Source: Planctomycetota bacterium | GTDB lineage: Bacteria; Planctomycetota; Planctomycetia; Pirellulales; Thermoguttaceae | Direction of reading: 5' to 3' | Assembly (NCBI GenBank): GCA_025356915.1 | Contig: JANXQG010000188.1 | Location: 1 to 5,388 of the forward strand | Length of the DNA: 5,388 nt | Part shown: positions 1-5,357 of the stretch, in pieces | How the letters are laid out: each line of letters begins with the position of its first letter | How positions within the stretch are numbered: position 1 is the first letter of the stretch | Notes under the pieces: generated by a model | The model's database searches: none | Seen by the model: only the letters and a program-made list of their open reading frames with translations | Told to the model about the DNA's origin: nothing | Program-made: the position numbers and the translations under genes

Positions 1-339
1 GTATCCGACGATGTGTTCCATGGGTTCCTGGTGGCGTTTCACGCGAACCCGCTCGATTTCCTTCTCCTTCATCTTACGGCTGGCACTGGCGATTTCGCAG
101 TTGCCGTCGACGAGGCTGGCGATGCCGACGCCCGTGCCACCACCGGAGACCTGGATCATGGCCTCGGGATGCGTCGCATGATAGTTTTCCGCCCAGCCTT
201 GGGCCAGGTTGACCATCGTATCGGAGCCTTCAACGCATACTCCTTCCGCGGCTGGGCGACAGCCCGCCATGGCCCCCAGCAGCAAGCTGCCGACCAACCA
301 TCCCACCCAGTTTTCTGATTTCCTTGGAAGCATATTCAT
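1..339 (-). CDS. pstS: PstS-like phosphate ABC transporter substrate-binding lipoprotein, N-terminal part (cut by left window edge)
   Basis: The reverse strand is open from the ATG at 339 to the edge, giving 113 residues with no stop. The family role is capture of inorganic phosphate outside the cytoplasmic membrane for delivery to the PstCAB transporter. What is seen: a hydrophobic N-terminal segment (about residues 11-26) ending in a lipobox-like M-A-G-C with Cys27, so a lipoprotein is likely, although Met at -3 is not the usual Leu. This is followed by the PstS signature GSDTMVNLAQ (38-47), the glycine-rich loop SGGGTGVGIA (65-74), and ASRKMKEKEIE (86-95), then EPMEHIVGY. These are the phosphate-contacting segments of the family. 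A second ATG at 333 is an equally possible start; no clear Shine-Dalgarno precedes either. No other pst gene is visible, so membership of a pst operon cannot be judged. The family call is firm; specificity for phosphate is inferred. Confidence 0.85.
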   Translation of the reverse strand, partial: MNMLPRKSENWVGWLVGSLLLGAMAGCRPAAEGVCVEGSDTMVNLAQGWAENYHATHPEAMIQVSGGGTGVGIASLVDGNCEIASASRKMKEKEIERVRVKRHQEPMEHIVGY

Positions 340-351
340 GGTATCAGAAAA
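311..351 (-). repeat. 9-bp inverted repeat enclosing the pstS-like start codon
   Basis: TTTTCTGAT (311-319) is the exact reverse complement of ATCAGAAAA (343-351), with a 23-nt loop. The loop contains both candidate ATG codons (339 and 333) of the PstS-like gene. In the mRNA this could fold into a hairpin that presents or hides the start; as DNA it could be an operator. The stem is AT-rich, so it would be weak. The match is seen directly; the role is inferred. Confidence 0.35.
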
Positions 352-551
352 TGGTAGCAGTTGATGAATGGAGTGTCAAACGGTGGACGAAATTAGCAGG
401 GGTCGTGTTTTCGGAGCAGTGCGGTGGCTTGCCAGCCTTTCCTCCAATGCGGCCAAACCTGCACCAACACGCTTTCCAGCCGTTTTGAAAAGCGGTAGCA
501 AGCTACCCCACTCCAAACGGCCGGTAACTTGTCCAATTGCTGAAATAGTCT
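340..551. other. Non-coding spacer between the truncated antiporter and the pstS-like gene
   Basis: I recognise no gene here. Both strands carry open frames, but none translates to a familiar protein, and none of the three minus-strand frames continues the antiporter that stops at 552. The stretch holds two short dyads built the same way: TGGC-TT-GCCA (425-434) and GGTAGC-AA-GCTACC (494-507). They may belong to an interspersed intergenic repeat, but only one copy of the region is in the window. It should also contain any separate promoter for the pstS-like gene; no clear -35/-10 pair stood out. Confidence 0.5.
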
Positions 552-785
552 TTAGAGAATCACCACGCCGACTTCCTGCAAAAAATGAAAGATGGCGGTT
601 TGAGGGGCGTGGTGATCGCCCAGATCGACCAGACCCAGGACCGAAGTTCCCAAGAAAACGCCCGCCAGAAGCTCGCCTAACACCGCAGGCTGGCCGATCC
701 ATCGGGCCGCAGTCCCCAAAACCCGGGAGACAGCCAGCACGATTGCCAGAATGCCCAGCATTTGAACGATTTGATGTGAATCCAT
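552..785 (-). pseudogene. N-terminal fragment of a CPA2-family cation:proton antiporter (Na+/H+ exchanger domain), truncated
   Basis: The reading frame gives only 77 residues, whereas CPA2 antiporters (KefB/KefC-like, PF00999) normally have 380 or more. Visible are a first membrane helix (about residues 9-25, LGILAIVLAVSRVLG) and a second containing the hallmark GQPAVLGELLAGVFLGTSVLG, which matches the conserved N-terminus of the family. The protein then stops at EVGVVIL, just where the next helix with the usual LFxxGLExD motif should follow. None of the three frames downstream resembles the missing part, so the rest seems removed or replaced, not cut by one point mutation. I chose the ATG at 785 because GGAA lies 7 nt upstream; a longer version would need TTG at 809. 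About 100 bp separate it from the TIM-barrel gene upstream. Such proteins exchange Na+ or K+ for H+ in the cytoplasmic membrane, but this fragment could not form a pore. A sequencing or assembly break is the main alternative. Confidence 0.75.
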
Positions 786-802
786 GGTCAGTTCCGTTGC
801 AG

Positions 803-819
803 ATCGCAATTACTGCGAT
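803..819. repeat. 6-bp inverted repeat upstream of the antiporter start
   Basis: ATCGCA (803-808) and TGCGAT (814-819) form a perfect dyad with a 5-nt spacer, ending 18 bp before the antiporter ATG at 785. Size and position fit a repressor operator. The stem is too short and lacks a T-run, so a terminator is unlikely. A match of this length can also arise by chance. Confidence 0.25.
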
Positions 820-887
820 TCTAGTCCGGATTATTCATAAACGGTAGGGTGCGTGGAACGAACTCCCAGAGATCTTAAAAATAAACC

Positions 888-1838
888 TCACTTGCCAGCC
901 AGAATCAGATCGAGGCGTTGGCTGTGTTCCTTCGGAGAGAGATTGCCTCCTTCAATCGACATCCAACCGTTGTAGCCAATATCGGCCAGAGCCGCGCGGA
1001 CGGCTGGCCAATCGACGCTGCCGTCACGGATATTGCAGAAGTTGCCGCCACGGCCGTTCAAATTCAGCTTGAAGTCCTTCACGTGGCACTTGACCATCAG
1101 CTTGCCGAGCGTGCGGATCCATTTCTGCGGCGGCGAGTACTTCACATGGTTGCCAATGTCGAAATAGGCCCGAACCCAAGGATTATCAAACGAGGCGACA
1201 AAATTCTGAAAGAACTCGGGCGACACCCACATGTTGTTCCAGACATTCTCCAGAGCAATGATCACGCCTGCCTTCTCCGCCACGGAAATCAGGCGTTTGA
1301 CCGCCTCTCGTGAGGCATCGGCCGAGCGGTTGTGGTTGGCGATGTAATCGGTAAACGGCATGTTGTCGCCGGAAACAACTTGCTTCAGATGCCCTGTGGT
1401 GGGATCAAAGCGGATATCGAACTCCCACGCCTCGGGCATTTTTCCGCCGATGCGGCAAGGGACCAGAAGCACGGTATCGGCCCCGTAAGCAGCCGCCGCA
1501 TATAGCGCGGTTTCCATCGTCGCAAGATCGCCTTCAACCGCGGAAGGATTGTTGAAATTGGCCCAGCCGTACAGGACGCCATGGATCCGCATGCCGAGTT
1601 TCTCAGCGATCTTGCGGGCGGCAGCCGCCTTCGCGGGCGAGGCACCGCGATCGGTCGATTCCATGCCCTCAAAACCGGCTTCTTTCCATTCCTTCAGCAA
1701 TGCCTCACTCGGAACGCCGATCAGTGCCTTATGGGGTTGAGTCTTCGGAGTACCTGCCCAACTGCCATGGGCCAGCACGTTCGTCGCGCCCGCCGCAACC
1801 GTAGCAATCAGGAAATCACGTCGATTCAAGGAATGCAT
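888..1838 (-). CDS. Tat-exported sugar phosphate isomerase/epimerase-like TIM-barrel protein (AP_endonuc_2 superfamily)
   Basis: This 316-residue protein starts with a twin-arginine signal: NRRDFLIA (residues 5-12) followed by an Ala-rich hydrophobic stretch and a likely cut near residue 28, so it should be exported folded. The rest is a xylose-isomerase-like TIM barrel (PF01261). The expected metal/active-site positions are visible: Glu197 in ALENVW, Asp227 and His231 in FDIGNH, His252 and Asp255 in CHVKDF, Asp272 in RDGSVDW, and Glu296 in SIEGG. Length is normal and the gene looks intact. Family members isomerise or epimerise sugars and related polyols using a divalent metal; the substrate cannot be told from sequence. 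The GH2 remnant ends 10 bp upstream, so the gene is very probably co-transcribed with GH2 and may process a sugar that it releases. No strong Shine-Dalgarno is present (AAGAGA only). Possible alternatives are a hydroxypyruvate-isomerase-like or 3-keto-sugar epimerase activity. Confidence 0.9.
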   Translation of the reverse strand: MHSLNRRDFLIATVAAGATNVLAHGSWAGTPKTQPHKALIGVPSEALLKEWKEAGFEGMESTDRGASPAKAAAARKIAEKLGMRIHGVLYGWANFNNPSAVEGDLATMETALYAAAAYGADTVLLVPCRIGGKMPEAWEFDIRFDPTTGHLKQVVSGDNMPFTDYIANHNRSADASREAVKRLISVAEKAGVIIALENVWNNMWVSPEFFQNFVASFDNPWVRAYFDIGNHVKYSPPQKWIRTLGKLMVKCHVKDFKLNLNGRGGNFCNIRDGSVDWPAVRAALADIGYNGWMSIEGGNLSPKEHSQRLDLILAGK

Positions 1839-1848
1839 GGCGAATCTC

Positions 1849-2058
1849 TTACTTGGGACAGGGCGTGACCGTGATGATGCCGACGTCGATGAACTGGCCG
1901 CCGACGGTCTGATGGCAATGGACGGCGAAGATATTCTTGCCGGGTTTCAACGCAGCCGCGCCTTCGGGCGTCATGGCTATCTCTTCGTAGTCGGAGGCGA
2001 ATCCGCCAGCCTTACCGGCCAACACGCCATTGATGTACACCTCGACATCCTCATCTTG
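1849..2058 (-). pseudogene. Out-of-frame remnant of the GH2 C-terminal galactose-binding-like domain
   Basis: In a frame different from GH2, the strand reads QDEDVEVYINGVLAGK and continues to FAVHCHQTVGGQFIDVGIITVTPCPK, stopping at 1849. From memory of the family, planctomycete and verrucomicrobial GH2 proteins of this type end with a domain whose second half reads very much like this (HDEDxEVYxNG...AVHCxQTxGGQYIDVG). The frame is closed upstream by a stop at 2071-2073, and the only internal start before the conserved part is a GTG at 2040, in mid-domain and without a Shine-Dalgarno. I therefore read it as the broken end of the GH2 gene, not a separate gene. The first half of the domain (motifs such as a Trp-rich FDDSxW and IWxRRxF) is absent from every frame, so part of the gene has been lost, in addition to the frame change. 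Confidence 0.8.
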
Positions 2059-3799
2059 ATCCTTCCTTGGTTACGGCAGCAGGGGAAAACTTGCCGCTAT
2101 TCGCCGCAGCGGCCCGCTCGGGGATCACTTTGTGTACCTCGCGATCATAGGTCAACAACCCATTGCACTCGGTCTCCACGTCGGTGATTTGCGTGTAAAT
2201 ACAGGCACTCAGGCCAGATTTATCTTTCAGCGTCCAGGCTTTGCGGAGTAAATTTTCGTAATTGCGGGTCAGATCCTCGGCGTTTTCCGTGCCTTTGTAA
2301 CCCCAGGTTTTCTTGGTCCAGGTGTGGCCACTCACGGCGAGGCCCAAACCGCCGAACTCGCCAAGCACCGCCGCTCGCTTCTCTTCCGGCTTGGGCGAAC
2401 CAGGGCCGGGATAATTGTGCATGTCGATCACGTCGCCACAGTTTTTGTCGGTCCAACCGCTGGCATTGATGACGAGTCGGCTCGGGTCCATCTCCTTGAC
2501 CCATTTCGTCAAACGTTCGGTGTCGTGCTGTCCCCAGCCTTCATTGAAAACCACCCATAAGATGATGGCCGGGTGGTCACGGTGGCCCTCGATCATGCGT
2601 TGCAACTCCACCTCGAATTGCTTCTTGGCCTCAGTGGTTTTGTTGTCGCCGGCGGGCATATCCTGCCAAACCAGGAGGCCGAGTTTGTCACACCAGTAAT
2701 ACCAGCGATCCGGCTCGACCTTGACGTGTTTGCGGGTGCAGTTGAAGCCGAGCTTCTTCGTTTCCGCCACGTCCCAGCGCAATGCCTCGTCCGTGGGCGC
2801 GGTGTAGATGCCGTCCGGCCAGAATCCCTGGTCCAGCGGGCCGACCTGGAATACGAACTTGCCGTTGAGCATCAGCCGCGTGATGCCCTTATCGTCCTTG
2901 CCCAGCGCGATTTTGCGCATGCCGAAGTAGCTTATCACTTCGTCTACCGTCTTGTCGCCCGATTTTAGCGACACTCGCAGATCGTACAAATGCGGCGAGT
3001 CTGGCGACCAGAGCTTGGGGTCGCGGATTTCAAGCTTGAGTTCGGCACCGGCAGTGCCACTGACTCGGGCGACCGGCTGGCCGTTGTCGGTCGCGACCGC
3101 CTCCACCGTTCCCGTGCCGCCCACCGTCACTCGCAAACATCCGGCATCCACGTCCGGCACGAGCAGCAATGATTCGATATGCTTCTGGGCCACGGGCTCG
3201 AGCCAAACCGTTTGCCAGATACCGGACACCGGCGTATACATGATACCGCCCGGGTGCAGCACCTGCTTGCCGCGCGGCTGACTGGCGGTATTGGTCGGGT
3301 CGAAAACCTCGACCACGATTTCCTGTTGGCCCGACGTCTTCAGGGCGTCGGTGATGTCATAACGGAAAGCGTCATAACCGCCACGGTGAATGCCAAGCTC
3401 CTTGCCGTTGACCGAAACCTTTGCTTCCCAATCCACCGCGCCGAAGTGTAGCACCACATGCCGGCCGCTCCATCCCTGAGGGATCTCGAAACTGCGACGA
3501 TAGGTCATGCGATCGGAGTGCTTCATCACGCCCGACAACGCCGATTCGATTGCGTACGGCACGAGGATTTTGGACTGCGCGCCGTCGGCGAGCTTGATAT
3601 CCCAAAGACCATTCAGGTTCAGCCAATCCTTCCGCACCATTTGTGGCCGCGGATACTCGGGAAGAGCATTCTCCGGCGACACGTCCTTCGCCCAGCGCGT
3701 CACCATCGGGCCAGCGGCCGGTTTCCAGTCGGCAGCCTCAGCGGCCGGAAGTAGCAGCAGGGATAGCAAAGCGACAATAATCAGTGAGGGACGTTGCAT
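2051..3799 (-). CDS. Secreted glycoside hydrolase family 2 (beta-galactosidase/beta-glucuronidase/beta-mannosidase-like), C-terminal domain lost
   Basis: The 582-residue protein begins with a Sec signal peptide (hydrophobic residues 7-18, AEA-A cleavage near 22), so it acts outside the cytoplasm. Domains in order: GH2 sugar-binding jelly roll about 55-202 (LNGLWDIK, VNGKELGIHRGGYDAF), Ig-like domain about 205-298 ending in YFGMRKI, then the catalytic TIM barrel about 300-560. The acid/base is Glu420 in FNEGWG and the nucleophile Glu481 in LGEFGG, both placed as in family 2, which cleaves beta-linked sugars with retention. The usual GH2 His/Asn region is present as NCTRKH (353-358). The substrate is not predictable. 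The start at 3799 has a good Shine-Dalgarno 6 nt away. The protein ends at KEGSR, where relatives continue for roughly 150 residues; part of that continuation survives out of frame just downstream. The catalytic core is complete, so activity may persist. It heads a probable operon with the TIM-barrel gene. Confidence 0.93.
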   Translation of the reverse strand: MQRPSLIIVALLSLLLLPAAEAADWKPAAGPMVTRWAKDVSPENALPEYPRPQMVRKDWLNLNGLWDIKLADGAQSKILVPYAIESALSGVMKHSDRMTYRRSFEIPQGWSGRHVVLHFGAVDWEAKVSVNGKELGIHRGGYDAFRYDITDALKTSGQQEIVVEVFDPTNTASQPRGKQVLHPGGIMYTPVSGIWQTVWLEPVAQKHIESLLLVPDVDAGCLRVTVGGTGTVEAVATDNGQPVARVSGTAGAELKLEIRDPKLWSPDSPHLYDLRVSLKSGDKTVDEVISYFGMRKIALGKDDKGITRLMLNGKFVFQVGPLDQGFWPDGIYTAPTDEALRWDVAETKKLGFNCTRKHVKVEPDRWYYWCDKLGLLVWQDMPAGDNKTTEAKKQFEVELQRMIEGHRDHPAIILWVVFNEGWGQHDTERLTKWVKEMDPSRLVINASGWTDKNCGDVIDMHNYPGPGSPKPEEKRAAVLGEFGGLGLAVSGHTWTKKTWGYKGTENAEDLTRNYENLLRKAWTLKDKSGLSACIYTQITDVETECNGLLTYDREVHKVIPERAAAANSGKFSPAAVTKEGSR

Positions 3800-3805
3800 G
3801 AGAGT

Positions 3806-3811
3806 CTCCTT
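3806..3811 (-). promoter_or_regulatory. Shine-Dalgarno of the GH2 gene
   Basis: AAGGAG on the minus strand, 6 nt before the ATG at 3799. This fixes the GH2 start and agrees with the signal peptide beginning there. Confidence 0.75.
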
Positions 3812-3867
3812 GTGGTGATATTGATACCTAGTTCTGTTCTCCTGGCCCTATGAACCCTAAGCCAAGC

Positions 3868-3898
3868 TTGAGCTTGAGTTCCGTCGTAGCCATATAAT
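3868..3898 (+). promoter_or_regulatory. Candidate sigma-70 promoter facing the sigma factor gene
   Basis: TTGAGC (3868-3873, four of six consensus bases) is followed after 19 bp by a perfect TATAAT (3893-3898). The spacer is 2 bp longer than ideal. If used, transcription would start near 3905 and the sigma mRNA would carry a leader of about 360 nt that includes the inverted repeat at 4083-4112. A TATA-like match in an AT-rich spacer can be chance. Confidence 0.3.
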
Positions 3899-4082
3899 GA
3901 TCTAACGACAAGCCTTACTTTCGCTTTTTCTCGCACAAATGTCAAGCGGGGCTAAACACGTGGGTGCCGTTGTTGTTGCCCACCCGGAGGGCCACGGCGG
4001 AATACCCCGAATTGGACATAAAATTCGTGAAATCTCGTCTCCATCCCTATGCGTGGGGTTTTCGCTGATTTCTCTAGGAGAA

Positions 4083-4112
4083 TAATAATGTTAGGTCCAA
4101 TGAACATTATTA
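4083..4112 (+). repeat. Perfect 10-bp inverted repeat in the sigma gene leader
   Basis: TAATAATGTT (4083-4092) pairs exactly with AACATTATTA (4103-4112) across a 10-nt loop, about 155 bp before the sigma start. It is the longest perfect dyad I found in the window. The geometry (two 10-bp half-sites, centres 20 bp apart, about two helical turns) fits a dimeric regulator's operator. As RNA it would be a modest AU-rich hairpin holding an ATG in one arm. No T-run follows, so it is not a standard terminator. Confidence 0.45.
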
Positions 4113-4138
4113 GGGCATGTTGCGTAATGAGTGGGTGA
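4088..4138 (+). CDS. Possible 16-residue leader peptide upstream of the sigma gene
   Basis: AGGAG (4076-4080) stands 7 nt before an ATG at 4088. The frame reads MLGPMNIIRACCVMSG and stops with TGA at 4136. Spacing is ideal for translation, and the start codon lies inside the 10-bp inverted repeat, so folding could control it. I recognise no known peptide, it does not overlap the sigma gene, and such a short frame can occur by chance. It could also be the leftover start of a lost gene. Confidence 0.2.
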   Translation: MLGPMNIIRACCVMSG

Positions 4139-4256
4139 GTGAGTTCGCAAGCGTCTGTCGTGGACGTTATACGTTACCGGTCTCATCTTTCGGGCAAGAC
4201 GTAGTGCGGATGGGGGCAGTCCGCTGAGTACACTTCTACCAAGAGGGATCTTTTCT

Positions 4257-4263
4257 GAGGAGG
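4257..4263 (+). promoter_or_regulatory. Shine-Dalgarno of the sigma factor gene
   Basis: GAGGAGG ends 5 nt before the ATG at 4269, a strong match to the anti-Shine-Dalgarno. It decides this start, which also places sigma region 1.2 at the very N-terminus. Confidence 0.8.
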
Positions 4264-4268
4264 CAGCA

Positions 4269-5357
4269 ATGGAGGAATATGAACCTGGTTCTATCCGCAC
4301 ATACTTAATGCAAATGGGTGACATTCCCCTGCTCACCCGCCCCGAAGAACTAGCCACGGCTCGTCGCATCGAACGAACGCGGCGGAAATTTCGACGTGCA
4401 ATCCTGGAAAGTGACTACGTTTTACGGTCGGTTCTAGGCATCCTGGACGGTGTACTCACAGGCCGCATGCGGCTCGAGAAGGCGGTCGATGCTTCGCTCA
4501 GCGATCCGAATATGGCTGGCGGGTTGCTGCGGCGTATCGAGGCCAATCGGCGGACCCTGGAGCATCTCCTGGTCCAGAACCGGCATGACTTTCGGGCGGC
4601 CATGAACCGCCGCCAACCGGTTGCCTCTCGGCGAGATGCCTATCGTCGCCAGGCCGCGCGTCGCCTACGGGCCGCGCGACTAATCGACGAAATCGGCCTC
4701 CGGATGCAGCACCTGCAACGCAGCTATTGCAGCCTGTGCAAAATTGGAAAGCAGATGACGGCCCTCGGCGAGCACCTATCCCGCAGGAACTGCCATGTGG
4801 GTTCCGCTAGCGCGAAGGCAGAAAACTCGCCGTCGCTGAACGAATTGCGAGGCGACCTTCGCCGTTTGAGACGTACGACACTAGAAGTGCCGCATGGGCT
4901 TCAGCGACGACTGGCGCGAATCGCCGCATTGAGCAAACTGCACGAATCGGCCCGTCGCGACCTAGCCACGGGCAACCTTCGGCTGGTCGTTTCCATCGCC
5001 AAACGCTACCGGAACCGCGGCCTGAGCTTTCTGGATTTGATCCAGGAAGGCAATACGGGGCTGATGCGGGCGGTCGATAAATTCGAGCGCGCACGTGGAT
5101 TCCGTTTCTCAACATACGCGACGTGGTGGATCCGTCAGGCGATTAGCCGCGCCGTTGCCGATCAGAGTCGTACAATCCGCGTGCCGGTCCACATGCTCGA
5201 AAAGATAGGCAAGGTCCGCAATATCAATCGCAACCTGGTACACAATGAAGGTCGTGAGCCGACCTTGGAAGAAGTGGCCACACTCAGTGGCCTATCGGTT
5301 GCCGACACGCAGCGGGCCCTGAGGATGAGCCTTTCGCTTGCCGAACGATTGCCCTGA
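4269..5357 (+). CDS. RNA polymerase sigma factor, RpoD/SigA (sigma-70) family, lacking region 4
   Basis: The 362-residue protein has region 1.2 at residues 6-35 (GSIRTYLMQMGDIPLLTRPEE), a long Arg-rich non-conserved region about 40-225, region 2 about 228-306 (NLRLVVSIAKRYRNRGLSFL, DLIQEGNTGLMRAVDKFE, FSTYATWWIRQAISRAVADQ), and region 3.0/3.1 about 307-352 (VPVHMLEKIGK, GREPTLEEVA). The promoter-melting and -10 residues of E. coli sigma-70 are kept, including the WW pair (286-287) and Gln290; the -12-contacting Thr is Ser here. It binds core polymerase and directs it to promoters. The protein ends at LRMSLSLAERLP, where relatives read LRMSR-P-SLD-P and continue through regions 3.2 and 4 for about 100 residues. 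The -35-reading helix-turn-helix is therefore absent. The last 31 bases show no restored sigma frame. The spacer region (RAARLIDEIGLR, TLEVPHGLQRRLARI) resembles planctomycete SigA proteins. It may be a decayed paralogue, a sequencing error, or a truly short sigma. Confidence 0.88.
   Translation: MEEYEPGSIRTYLMQMGDIPLLTRPEELATARRIERTRRKFRRAILESDYVLRSVLGILDGVLTGRMRLEKAVDASLSDPNMAGGLLRRIEANRRTLEHLLVQNRHDFRAAMNRRQPVASRRDAYRRQAARRLRAARLIDEIGLRMQHLQRSYCSLCKIGKQMTALGEHLSRRNCHVGSASAKAENSPSLNELRGDLRRLRRTTLEVPHGLQRRLARIAALSKLHESARRDLATGNLRLVVSIAKRYRNRGLSFLDLIQEGNTGLMRAVDKFERARGFRFSTYATWWIRQAISRAVADQSRTIRVPVHMLEKIGKVRNINRNLVHNEGREPTLEEVATLSGLSVADTQRALRMSLSLAERLP

Larger units (their letters stand above)
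3812..4256. other. Divergent intergenic region between GH2 and sigma factor genes
   Basis: No protein gene of normal size is visible in these roughly 445 bp. The stretch must carry the promoters of both divergent genes. On the minus strand a perfect TTGACA lies at 3945-3940, but no -10 follows at 16-18 bp. On the plus strand a perfect TATAAT lies at 3893-3898. Also present are a tandem AGCTTG pair (3865-3876), a 10-bp inverted repeat (4083-4112) and a tiny open frame with its own Shine-Dalgarno (4088-4138). A direct repeat ACGTTA-T-ACGTTA lies at 4164-4176. A weak hairpin GCGGA/TCCGC (about 4206-4224) lies nearer the sigma start. Confidence 0.5.

Noticed and set aside
376..702. Minus-strand 108-codon frame running through the antiporter end, considered as its frameshifted continuation
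   Set aside because: Its residues past the antiporter stop contain none of the expected CPA2 helices or the GLExD-type motif, and the first half is a shadow of the real frame.
368..847. Plus-strand open frame of 159 codons
   Set aside because: It is antisense to the antiporter fragment, whose CPA2 motifs are clear. The product is rich in Pro/Arg without domain features, and has no Shine-Dalgarno.
1849..2040. Independent small gene starting at the GTG at 2040
   Set aside because: The conserved sequence extends upstream of that codon (QDEDVE), the start lies in mid-domain and there is no Shine-Dalgarno. It fits better as a gene remnant.
2041..2070. Programmed +1 frameshift joining GH2 to its C-terminal domain
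   Set aside because: A simple slip would not restore the protein, because the first half of the domain is missing; no slippery sequence was noticed at the junction.
2324..3818. Several plus-strand open frames across the GH2 gene
   Set aside because: They are antisense shadows in GC-rich coding sequence; the minus-strand GH2 frame has motifs along its whole length.
3940..3945. Perfect minus-strand TTGACA as the GH2 promoter
   Set aside because: No acceptable -10 box lies 16-18 bp downstream, so I did not call a promoter from the -35 alone.
3961..3985. Hairpin GTGGG/CCCAC as a terminator
   Set aside because: Only 5 bp of stem around a long loop and no T-run; neither flanking gene ends there.
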